Assembly (NCBI GenBank): GCA_937884015.1
Contig: CALGBV010000346.1
Coordinates: forward strand, 1 to 5,590
Length of the DNA stretch: 5,590 nt
Direction of reading: 5' to 3'
Source of the DNA: an uncultured Bacteroidales bacterium
GTDB taxonomy: Bacteria > Bacteroidota > Bacteroidia > Bacteroidales > F082
The notes below the pieces were generated by a model. The model made no database searches and was not told where the DNA came from. It saw nothing but the letters and a program-made list of their open reading frames with translations. The first letter of the stretch is position 1. Each line of letters begins with the position of its first letter. Made by a program: the position numbers and the translations under genes. Of this stretch, positions 1 to 5,590 are shown one piece after another.

Positions 1-1345
1 ATTTGTAGTTCTCAATCAAAGCGCCAATCTTGTCGGGATAGCCGTTCATTTCCTCGATAACGGCCTTGTCGGCATCGGTGAGGTTTTCCATGGCAGGAAC
101 GGCACCTTCGTAATATTTGTGCGTCAAGACCAGAATGCGGTTGACGAAATTGCCGAAAATGGCGAGCAACTCGTTGTTGTTGCGGTCCTGGAAGTCTTTC
201 CAAGTGAAGTTGTTATCCTTGGTTTCAGGGGCATTTGCCGTCAGCACATAACGCAGAACATCCTGTTTGCCAGGGAATTCCTCAAGATATTCGTGCAACC
301 ACACAGCCCAGTTGCGAGAGGTGGAAATCTTATCGTCTTCAAGGTTCAGGAACTCGTTGGCAGGCACGTTTTCAGGCACGATGAAACCATCGCCGTAAGC
401 CTTCAGCATGCAAGGGAAGATGATGCAGTGGAAAACGATGTTATCTTTGCCGATGAAATGCACCATTTTGGTGTCTTCGTCTTTCCACCATTTTTCCCAG
501 TTGTCGCCTCTTTGCTGGCAGATTTCCTTGGTGTTAGAGATGTAGCCGATAGGCGCATCAAACCAAACGTAAAGCACCTTGCCATCGGCACCTTGAATCG
601 GAACAGGAACGCCCCAATCCAAGTCGCGGGTGACGGCGCGAGGCTGCAAACCGCTGTCCAACCAGCTCTTTACTTGACCGTAGACGTTGGTCTTCCATTC
701 CTTGTGGCCTTCCAGAATCCACTCGCGGAGCCAAGGTTCGTATTGGTCGAGAGGCAGATACCAGTGTTTGGTCATCTTCTTCACCAAAGCGGCGCCGCTG
801 AGTTGCGAATGAGGATTAATCAGTTCGTTTGGACTCAATGAACTGCCGCATTTTTCGCACTGGTCGCCGTAAGCACCTTCGGCACCGCATTTCGGGCAAG
901 TGCCGACGATATATCTGTCGGACAGAAATTTCTGGCGTTCAGGGTCGAAATACTGTTCGCTTTCCTGCTCGATGAATTTGCCTTCCTTATAGAGTTTCTC
1001 GAAAAATTCCGAAGCCGTTTCATGATGCATGGCCGAAGAGGTGCGTGAGTAAATGTCGTAGCTCATGCCCAGTTCTTCGAACGATTTCTTGATGATGCCA
1101 TGATAACGGTCGACAATATCCTGAGGCGTGCATCCTTCCTTTTCGGCCTTGATGGTGATTGGCACGCCGTGTTCGTCGGAACCACCGACAAACATGACTT
1201 CTTTGCCGCACATTCGGAGATAACGGACGTAAGTGTCGGCAGGAATATAAACGCCGGCAAGGTGACCGATGTGAACTGGACCGTTTGCGTATGGCAAAGC
1301 TGTGGTTACTAAGTAACGCTTGAAATGTTTGTTTGTTGATTCCAT
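1..1345 (-). CDS. metG: Methionyl-tRNA synthetase, N-terminal 448 residues (runs off the left edge)
   Basis: Cytoplasmic class I aminoacyl-tRNA synthetase that activates methionine with ATP and charges tRNA-Met, including initiator tRNA. Visible from the start: the opening strand TTALPYANGPVHIGH with the HIGH motif at residues 25-28; a GGSDEHG stretch at 54-60; a zinc knuckle with Cys150, Cys153, Cys163 and Cys166 (CPKC...CEKC); the WFDAPIGYIS segment at 261-270; and the ATP-binding signature as KISTSR at 339-344 (nt 317-331 for KISTS), followed by NWAVW. The anticodon-binding helical domain begins after about residue 370 (NAPETKDNNF). The frame stays open to base 1. Bacteroidetes homologues are usually about 680 residues, so roughly a third is missing, including any C-terminal EMAP-like tRNA-binding domain. 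ATG at 1343-1345 is chosen because it precedes the conserved N-terminus by a few residues and lies about 20 nt after a good promoter. The family call is very secure. Confidence 0.97.
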   Translation of the reverse strand, partial: MESTNKHFKRYLVTTALPYANGPVHIGHLAGVYIPADTYVRYLRMCGKEVMFVGGSDEHGVPITIKAEKEGCTPQDIVDRYHGIIKKSFEELGMSYDIYSRTSSAMHHETASEFFEKLYKEGKFIEQESEQYFDPERQKFLSDRYIVGTCPKCGAEGAYGDQCEKCGSSLSPNELINPHSQLSGAALVKKMTKHWYLPLDQYEPWLREWILEGHKEWKTNVYGQVKSWLDSGLQPRAVTRDLDWGVPVPIQGADGKVLYVWFDAPIGYISNTKEICQQRGDNWEKWWKDEDTKMVHFIGKDNIVFHCIIFPCMLKAYGDGFIVPENVPANEFLNLEDDKISTSRNWAVWLHEYLEEFPGKQDVLRYVLTANAPETKDNNFTWKDFQDRNNNELLAIFGNFVNRILVLTHKYYEGAVPAMENLTDADKAVIEEMNGYPDKIGALIENYK

Positions 1346-1371
1346 ATTTCTGAGTATTTAAAAAGCGGCTG

Positions 1372-1402
1372 CAAAAATAGTGATAAATGCTCAAATGCCA
1401 AA
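1372..1402 (-). promoter_or_regulatory. Bacteroidetes-type promoter for metG
   Basis: Read on the minus strand, TTTG (1399-1402) is followed after exactly 19 bases by TATTTTTG (1372-1379). This fits the known Bacteroides sigma-ABfr consensus TTTG-N19-21-TAnnTTTG. Transcription would begin near 1366, giving a leader of about 20 nt before the metG ATG at 1345. No Shine-Dalgarno sequence is visible in the A/T-rich leader, as is common in this phylum. The start site itself is inferred. Confidence 0.75.
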
Positions 1403-1423
1403 CAAATCATGATTTTTACTGTT

Positions 1424-1458
1424 TTTGTTTTCCAAATTCAAAATTATCCCTATTTTTG
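1424..1458 (+). promoter_or_regulatory. Bacteroidetes-type promoter for the T9SS cargo gene
   Basis: TATTTTTG at 1451-1458 matches the TAnnTTTG -7 element exactly. The nearest upstream TTTG is at 1424-1427, a 23-base spacer that is slightly longer than the usual 19-21, so the -33 element is less certain than the -7. Transcription would start near 1464, leaving a leader of about 25 nt before the ATG at 1490. The -33 boxes of this promoter and of the divergent metG promoter are only 21 bp apart. Confidence 0.6.
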
Positions 1459-1489
1459 CGCAATAAGAGGAATAATAAACAAAAGAATA

Positions 1490-2386
1490 ATGAAAAACTA
1501 TGTAAAAATTTTTTGCATGATAATCGGGATGATCGTCTGCATAAGTGCAAATGCTCAATCTCCAGAAGGCTGGGAAGACGAAGTAGTTGACATGGTCGTC
1601 TACGGCTCCGGCGAAGCAAGTGTTAAGCCGGCTGAAGATACCATTCTCATCACTGGACTCATCTGTGATGAGTTCAACAATGGTACATACGAAGGCTATC
1701 TTCCGATAGTGCTAGAGTACCCTGAGATACAAGAGTTTATTGACTATGTCCCACGTGAGACAATAGGCTATTCAAAGTATCTAAGGGTAAATGATGTATG
1801 CGATATTGCAGCACTCACTGCAGGTCCAAGAACACAAGATTATTCTGGCATTACCGTCATCGGCGCCTACACCCGCCCGGCGCAGATGCGCCCCTTCACC
1901 GACACCATCTATGTCGAAGAAGGGAAAAAATACACACTCAAGCCGTGGCATTGGGTGCCATACGAGGAAACCTTTGTCCGGACAGGAAATTGGCATGAGA
2001 ATGGAAACCTCATAGAGGGAATGTCTGGAATGAAAAGAATCGATGTCTACGGACCAGTTGCTGGAGATACTGTAATCTATGATGTTGCAGTCATAGACGG
2101 TAGATTAGGTACCAGTTCTGCGATTTTAAACACATTCATCATCATCGGAATCCCAAAATCTGACTTTGGTGTAGATGATAATGTTGTCAACAACGTCAGC
2201 ATCTACCCAAACCCATCCAATGATGGTTTCATCACTATCAAGGGTGAGGGCATCGCCAAGATCTTCAATATTTTAGGTCAAGAGATAAAAAGTATTGAAG
2301 TGAACGAAGAAACAAAAATCTTCCTCAACTCTGGAATGTATATCATACAGATGGGGAATCTTACCAAAAAAGTAGTCGTCCGTTAA
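1490..2386 (+). CDS. Exported protein of unknown function with C-terminal type IX secretion sorting domain
   Basis: A 298-residue protein. Residues 1-22 form a signal peptide: MKNYVK, a hydrophobic core (IFCMIIGMIVCIS), then ANA with Gln23 next, so the mature protein would start with Gln. About residues 232-298 form a T9SS type A (Por secretion system) sorting domain: the VSIYPNPSND block at 236-245, an IFNILGQEI strand pair at 258-266, a LNSGMYIIQM strand at 279-288, and the basic end TKKVVVR. Proteins with this tail cross the outer membrane by T9SS and are released or anchored on the surface. I do not recognise residues 23-230; they are acidic, with many Asp/Glu/Tyr, and show no catalytic motif I can name. 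The frame is open upstream to about 1409, but the ATG at 1490 is chosen because it starts the signal peptide and lies downstream of the predicted transcription start. It is transcribed alone and ends at a strong terminator. A short stretch (about 1861-1910) is much more GC-rich than the rest. The sorting domain is secure; the function is unknown. Confidence 0.9.
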   Translation: MKNYVKIFCMIIGMIVCISANAQSPEGWEDEVVDMVVYGSGEASVKPAEDTILITGLICDEFNNGTYEGYLPIVLEYPEIQEFIDYVPRETIGYSKYLRVNDVCDIAALTAGPRTQDYSGITVIGAYTRPAQMRPFTDTIYVEEGKKYTLKPWHWVPYEETFVRTGNWHENGNLIEGMSGMKRIDVYGPVAGDTVIYDVAVIDGRLGTSSAILNTFIIIGIPKSDFGVDDNVVNNVSIYPNPSNDGFITIKGEGIAKIFNILGQEIKSIEVNEETKIFLNSGMYIIQMGNLTKKVVVR

Positions 2387-2411
2387 CCACGGGCGATGGC
2401 TTACTCTCTAT

Positions 2412-2445
2412 AAGACGCAACAAGGTTTCTTGTCTGCGTCTTTTT
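2412..2445 (+). terminator. Intrinsic (Rho-independent) terminator
   Basis: Left arm AAGACGCA (2412-2419) plus ACAAG (2420-2424), four-base loop GTTT (2425-2428), then CTTGT (2429-2433), one bulged C (2434) and TGCGTCTT (2435-2442). The run of five T's at 2441-2445 completes it. This makes 13 base pairs with a single bulge, starting 25 nt after the stop of the T9SS cargo gene. The minus-strand reading lacks a T run after the hairpin, so it should act mainly on plus-strand transcripts. Confidence 0.88.
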
Positions 2446-2462
2446 CGTTTGTGTTTTCCTGC

Positions 2463-2696
2463 TCAAAACGAATGAAAATAGCACTTGGCACCGTTCCAAT
2501 AGCGGTTGCGAAGGTCATCGGGCGAAATCATGAAGCAGACCATGCCGCAATCCACGAAACGCAGGTCCCAATCATCATTTTCGTCAATCTGGAGCAGCGA
2601 AATCATGTCGTCGGGATACTGCTCACGAATCTCATCGTAATAGGGTTTTCCAATCAAGTGGAAACTCTCGTTGGCATCGGCTTCTGAAGTTGAGTT
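2463..2696 (-). pseudogene. Remnant of a DUF1963 (YwqG-like) protein: C-terminal end only
   Basis: An open minus-strand frame of 77 codons lies between an in-frame TAA (2697-2699) and the TGA at 2463-2465. It contains no ATG before the conserved part; TTG at 2655-2657 is the only obvious alternative start, and it falls inside the homologous region. The peptide reads like the last part of DUF1963 proteins: FHLIGKPYY (compare H-x-x-G-x-P in the family), then SLLQIDEN, then a DCGMVCFMISPDDLRN block, ending KCYFHSF. Full DUF1963 proteins are typically about 200-270 residues, so around two thirds of the gene is missing. I do not find the missing part in the other minus-strand frames up to 2820. 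The family assignment is from remembered motifs. The alternative is a functional small protein started at TTG, which I think less likely. DUF1963 has no well-established biochemical function. Confidence 0.55.
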
Positions 2697-2771
2697 TTAT
2701 GGCCATAGCTGATTTGGTTTGGTGCAAAGACATGGCATTTTCAGCAATGAAAAACAAACTTCATTCAAATA

Positions 2772-2785
2772 CGAATCGCGAATCG
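2772..2785 (+). repeat. Tandem 7-bp repeat (CGAATCG x2)
   Basis: CGAATCG at 2772-2778 is followed directly by a second copy at 2779-2785. It sits 10 bases upstream of the -7-like box, in the space where a -33 element would be expected. It could be a regulator half-site pair or a chance duplication; the sequence does not decide. Confidence 0.4.
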
Positions 2786-2795
2786 CAAAAAATTG

Positions 2796-2803
2796 TACTT
2801 TTG
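2796..2803 (+). promoter_or_regulatory. -7-like promoter element for the three-gene cluster
   Basis: TACTTTTG matches the Bacteroidetes -7 consensus TAnnTTTG. No TTTG stands at the expected distance upstream (around 2771-2776), so this is a half-match that might need an activator or be fortuitous. If used, transcription would begin near 2809 and the leader before the ATG at 2820 would be only about 11 nt. It is the only good candidate I see between the remnant and the gene. Confidence 0.45.
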
Positions 2804-2819
2804 CTCCAAATCTATAGTC

Positions 2820-4406
2820 ATGACCAACAACACTTGCTGTACGGATGAACACAAAGGGCTGCGCTTCAACGGCTTTTCCATTGTGTTTATGCAGACTTTC
2901 GTAGTGCCTTACGGCTTTGAGTTCGATATTGAAAAGGCTGTTGGAACGGGTCTTTTCGAACGCATTGAAAAAGACATCGATTCGCAGATTTTCGTCTTGC
3001 CACCCAACCAGAAGAGCATCGCCCGTTTCAAGTTGCAAGGTTTCCACATGGACATCAAGCTCGATGATCCGTATGTGGTTCATCTTGAGGGTGATATGTA
3101 TGTCGAGATGTCGCTTTTCTTCAATAAGACCGTCTCTGTGACGTATCGTCTAGTGAACGACGGGAAGGCTTTCAAAAGCGACAACCTGCTGACCACCGAC
3201 CATCTCATAGCTTTGGCGGCACTCAATATGGGCGCAGAACACTGGAGCATGAATGACGACGACAGCGACGGCACAAATATCAACTTAGAACTGAAAAGTG
3301 TTGATGTCTCCGACCTTCAGGTCTTGGAGGATGGGTCGCCTTGTCCCGACAACCGTCAGACCATCGATTTGGAAGGGGCGACAAATACTTTTGAGCTTGT
3401 CTGCCAGCGTTATAAGAACCTTGTGCTTCAGCATTGCCTCAGTGCCGTCAGCAGCCGCAAGCGCGGCAAATTCAAGGTGGAGCCAATGCGCGACCTGAAT
3501 TACGTGATGGTCGACATTTGGGAGGATTTGCAGCATTACGACGACACTTTCCAAAACCTCGGTTATGACGAAGCAGGCATCATCAGCCACATTTATGAGC
3601 ATCACAAAAAGGAATTGGTCGGATTGATGACTTCCTATCCTGGCGAATGGCCTTTCCGCACGGAAGAGTCGTATGAAGATGTCTGCGGCTGCAACATCGC
3701 CATCGACACCGACGACTTGGTCTTGGTCAATCAGAACATGTGCGTGGTGTTTGGCACTTACGGCTTGCGCAGCGCCGATGCGCCGACCGACTGGGCGGAA
3801 CATCTCGCCGAACGTTCGCATTATCACGTTTCGTGGCCTGAATATCTCTTGATTCTGGAAATGATTTTGGCGAAGAAATTCACAATAGGCTATGTGAATC
3901 AGCGGCTTGTGGATTTCACCTTGACCGATTCCGAGGATGTCGACCCGCAGGAAATCATCGCTGCCAATTCAAGAATCAGCATCGAGATGACGAATTTGCT
4001 GCTGCAACTCGATGCCGTCAAATATTCGAAATTCGTCTCCCACAAAATCATGTTCGACCGCACGGTGAAACGCCTTGAACTCGATGAGGACATGGAGAAA
4101 TTGGAAAACATCATGAACCGCGTCAACGACTCGATGCACAACCTGAGCGAGTACAAATCGATGAAACAAAGCAATACGCTGAACATCGTATTAGGCTTGA
4201 TATCAGCGGTTTCGCTTCTCGAAATATTGTTCCAGCCTATCGAGTTGCCTTTCATCAGTCTGGCCGCTGGCGAAAACCAGTCGGAGCACATGGCCAATGG
4301 CCTGATATGGTTTTCCGCCATCCTGATGGTTCTTGCCTTGTTCCTTTCGGTAGTGCTCATCGGCAAGGACTTTTTCCGTTCCTTATTCAAACGCAAGAGA
4401 AAATGA
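2820..4406 (+). CDS. Unrecognised 528-residue protein with two C-terminal membrane helices
   Basis: No signal peptide. The large N-terminal part (about 1-370) is soluble and mixed in character. It includes a beta-rich stretch to about residue 110 (for example YGFEFDIEKAVG and FVLPPNQKSIARFKLQGF), an acidic patch MNDDDSD at 144-150, and a basic patch SSRKRGKFK at 211-219. Residues 335-360 contain an aromatic/hydrophobic segment, YHVSWPEYLLILEMILAKKF. Residues about 378-450 look like a charged helical stalk, probably a coiled coil. Two membrane helices follow, about 452-472 and 492-514, joined by a short loop, and the protein ends in a basic tail (KDFFRSLFKRKRK). By the positive-inside rule both ends face the cytoplasm. 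This order (soluble body, long helix, two close C-terminal helices, basic tail) resembles CorA-type transporters and RMND1/DUF155 proteins, but the CorA GMN motif is absent, so this is only an architectural analogy. ATG 2820 is preferred over the in-frame TTG at 2793, which precedes the candidate promoter box. Its stop overlaps the next gene's start. Confidence 0.88.
   Translation: MTNNTCCTDEHKGLRFNGFSIVFMQTFVVPYGFEFDIEKAVGTGLFERIEKDIDSQIFVLPPNQKSIARFKLQGFHMDIKLDDPYVVHLEGDMYVEMSLFFNKTVSVTYRLVNDGKAFKSDNLLTTDHLIALAALNMGAEHWSMNDDDSDGTNINLELKSVDVSDLQVLEDGSPCPDNRQTIDLEGATNTFELVCQRYKNLVLQHCLSAVSSRKRGKFKVEPMRDLNYVMVDIWEDLQHYDDTFQNLGYDEAGIISHIYEHHKKELVGLMTSYPGEWPFRTEESYEDVCGCNIAIDTDDLVLVNQNMCVVFGTYGLRSADAPTDWAEHLAERSHYHVSWPEYLLILEMILAKKFTIGYVNQRLVDFTLTDSEDVDPQEIIAANSRISIEMTNLLLQLDAVKYSKFVSHKIMFDRTVKRLELDEDMEKLENIMNRVNDSMHNLSEYKSMKQSNTLNIVLGLISAVSLLEILFQPIELPFISLAAGENQSEHMANGLIWFSAILMVLALFLSVVLIGKDFFRSLFKRKRK
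4403..4406 (+). promoter_or_regulatory. ATGA stop-start overlap (translational coupling)
   Basis: The TGA (4404-4406) of the membrane protein gene and the ATG (4403-4405) of the acetyltransferase overlap as ATGA. No clear Shine-Dalgarno is present in the preceding bases (only AAGAGAAA), so the ribosome finishing the first gene probably starts the second. Confidence 0.8.
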
Positions 4407-4927
4407 AAACATCGAATTATACGATAAGAGAAGCAGTTATGGCTGATGCGGAAAGGCTTCAAGAGGCTTTCCTCGGTCATATCAATGCGCATACCGAATA
4501 CATTTCGCATGGTGAAATACAAATGGGTGTTGGCGTGGCCGTTCATACCGAGGATGGTAAATTTGCCGGTCAGCCTTCGCCAAATGCTGCCGAAATGTGG
4601 CACAAATACATCACCGAACATTTGGCTTCGGATGATGCCGCAGTTTTTGTAGCGGAAAACGCTGAAAGACAACTGCTTGGTTTTTCTGTCATTGATATTG
4701 AAGAAGATGGCGCCGAGCCGTTTGGCATGTTGTGCGATTTGCTCGTTTTGTCCGAAAACCGTTCGCAAGGCATCGGCACCGCCTTGATGCAGCGCGATTT
4801 TGCCTGGTTCAAGGAAAAAGGCATAAAAGACATTTATCTTGAATCGGGACGCGAGAACCATTCTGCTCATGCTTTCTTCGAACATCATGGTTTTGAACAT
4901 GTTTCGAATATTTACAAATTATTATAA
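4403..4927 (+). CDS. GNAT-family N-acetyltransferase
   Basis: A 174-residue cytoplasmic protein of usual length for a single GNAT domain, which transfers an acetyl group from acetyl-CoA to an amine. Order of features: beta1 YTIREAVMADAERLQEAF (residues 6-23); a central strand pair AAVFVAEN...QLLGFSVIDI (79-99) with a following LCDLLVLSE strand (110-118); the acetyl-CoA pyrophosphate loop as R120-SQGIG-T (motif A, Q/R-x-x-G-x-G/A) leading into helix 3; and motif B IYLESGRENHSAHAFFEHHGF spread over 144-164, where N152, A155 and F158 occupy the usual conserved spots. The insertion at about 38-66 (GEIQMGVGVAVHTEDGKFAG...) lies in the variable acceptor-binding region, so the substrate cannot be named. 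The ATG at 4403 shares bases with the upstream TGA, indicating translational coupling. The frame is open further upstream, but that part lies inside the upstream gene and does not resemble a GNAT domain. Confidence 0.93.
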   Translation: MKTSNYTIREAVMADAERLQEAFLGHINAHTEYISHGEIQMGVGVAVHTEDGKFAGQPSPNAAEMWHKYITEHLASDDAAVFVAENAERQLLGFSVIDIEEDGAEPFGMLCDLLVLSENRSQGIGTALMQRDFAWFKEKGIKDIYLESGRENHSAHAFFEHHGFEHVSNIYKLL

Positions 4928-4936
4928 ATCAATAAA

Positions 4937-5590
4937 ATGAAAAACAATTCTTATCTGAAAATAACTTTGCTCATCGCAATATTGACTGTTTTTTCCATCA
5001 ATGGTTTTGCTCAAACCATTGGCAAATTCAGCACTTATTACGACCAGCGCGAATTGCTGTTTGAGACCTTGCCGACCTCGCACCGCGACATCATTTTCTT
5101 AGGCAACAGCATCACCGATGGCGGCGAGTGGAGCGAGATTTTTCAGAACAGACACTGCAAAAACCGTGGTATCAGCGGCGATGTGTGCGACGGCGTGCTC
5201 AACCGCCTGACAACCATCACCAAAGGTCAGCCCGCAAAGGTTTTCCTGATGATTGGCATCAACGATTTGGGCCGTGGCGGCAATCCCGACACTGTTGCTG
5301 CAAAAACACGGCAAATCGTCAGAAGAATCAAGGCTGAATCGCCGCGCACAAAGATTTTCATTCAGAGCGTTTTGCCTGTCAACGACCATTACGGCATGTT
5401 TGAAGGCCACACGGCACGTTGGAAAGACGTTCCAGTAACCAATGCTTTGTTGAAGCAAATCGCTGAGGAAGAAAACGTTACTTACATAGATTTGTTTTCG
5501 CTTTTCGCTAATGCAGAAGGCAAAATGAACCTTGACTATACAAATGACGGCCTGCATCTGATTGGAAAAGGTTATGAGGTTTGGCGTGAT
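4937..5590 (+). CDS. Exported SGNH/GDSL-family esterase (C-terminus cut by the right edge)
   Basis: The first 218 codons are present and the frame is still open at the window end; only a short C-terminal helix is likely missing. Residues 1-25 are a signal peptide: MKNNSYLK, a hydrophobic core TLLIAILTVFSI, then GFA with Gln26 next, so it acts in the periplasm or beyond. All SGNH blocks are visible: block I FLGNSITDGGEW with nucleophile Ser58; block II NRGISGD with Gly78; block III MIGINDLG with Asn109; and block V DGLHL with Asp204 and His207 of the catalytic triad. The family hydrolyses esters such as O-acetyl groups on sugars, aryl esters or lipids. The layout is close to the PAF-acetylhydrolase/sialate O-acetylesterase-like group common in Bacteroidetes, but the substrate is not determined by these motifs. 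No sorting domain is visible in the part present. It starts 9 nt after the acetyltransferase stop, in the same probable operon; the leader is A-rich without a Shine-Dalgarno. Confidence 0.95.
   Translation, partial: MKNNSYLKITLLIAILTVFSINGFAQTIGKFSTYYDQRELLFETLPTSHRDIIFLGNSITDGGEWSEIFQNRHCKNRGISGDVCDGVLNRLTTITKGQPAKVFLMIGINDLGRGGNPDTVAAKTRQIVRRIKAESPRTKIFIQSVLPVNDHYGMFEGHTARWKDVPVTNALLKQIAEEENVTYIDLFSLFANAEGKMNLDYTNDGLHLIGKGYEVWRD

Noticed and set aside
119..841. 240-codon plus-strand open frame
   Set aside because: It lies entirely antisense to metG, whose motifs are unmistakable; the translated product resembles no protein and arises from the codon bias of the true gene.
1409..1489. Upstream in-frame extension of the T9SS cargo gene
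   Set aside because: An earlier start would overlap the predicted promoter and place 27 residues ahead of a well-formed signal peptide.
2807..2814. Minus-strand TAGATTTG resembling a -7 box that could drive the DUF1963 remnant
   Set aside because: No TTTG at the right distance upstream on that strand, and the octamer overlaps the leader of the plus-strand gene; an A/T-rich chance match is more likely.
2697..3083. 128-codon minus-strand open frame leading toward the DUF1963 remnant
   Set aside because: Checked as a possible missing N-terminal part of the DUF1963 gene; it overlaps the coding start of the 2820 gene on the other strand, is in a different frame from the remnant and shows no DUF1963-like blocks.
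3285..3827. 180-codon minus-strand open frame
   Set aside because: Antisense shadow inside the 2820-4406 gene with no recognisable motif or promoter.
3899..4900. 333-codon minus-strand open frame
   Set aside because: It is antisense across the membrane-protein and acetyltransferase genes and spans their junction; composition (runs of Ser, Met, Arg) is typical of a shadow frame.
5099..5557. 152-codon minus-strand open frame
   Set aside because: Antisense to the SGNH esterase, whose catalytic blocks are all on the plus strand.

Overview
The window looks like chromosomal DNA of a Bacteroidota (Bacteroidales-type) bacterium. Four signs agree. A secreted protein ends in a type IX secretion (Por) sorting domain. 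The promoters fit the Bacteroidetes TTTG / TAnnTTTG pattern and the starts lack Shine-Dalgarno sequences. The methionyl-tRNA synthetase carries a KISTS signature that I associate with Bacteroidetes. Both exported proteins have a glutamine right after the predicted signal-peptide cleavage site. The genus cannot be fixed from this sequence alone.

Layout. Positions 1-1345 (minus strand) hold the first 448 codons of metG, which runs off the left edge. Positions 1346-1489 are a compact divergent control region with one promoter for metG and one for the next gene. Positions 1490-2386 (plus) encode an unrecognised 298-residue exported protein with a T9SS tail, closed by a strong intrinsic terminator at 2412-2445. 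The 433 bases from 2387 to 2819 contain that terminator, a minus-strand remnant matching the C-terminal end of DUF1963 (YwqG-like) proteins at 2463-2696, a short tandem repeat, and a -7-like promoter box. I see nothing else there. Positions 2820-5590 are a tight plus-strand gene cluster: a 528-residue protein with two C-terminal membrane helices, a GNAT acetyltransferase whose ATG overlaps the previous stop (ATGA), and, 9 bases later, an exported SGNH/GDSL esterase cut by the right edge.

How they fit together. metG is housekeeping and probably unrelated to the rest. The T9SS cargo is a stand-alone transcription unit. The last three genes are probably co-transcribed from just upstream of 2820, but their predicted activities (membrane-anchored protein of unknown role, N-acyltransferase, periplasmic or surface esterase) do not point to a named pathway. 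The most interesting unexplained item is the 528-residue membrane protein, whose overall build (large soluble N-terminal part, helical stalk, two close C-terminal membrane helices, basic tail) recalls CorA or RMND1/DUF155 proteins without their diagnostic motifs being visible. I found no CRISPR array, RNA gene, insertion sequence or defence system.
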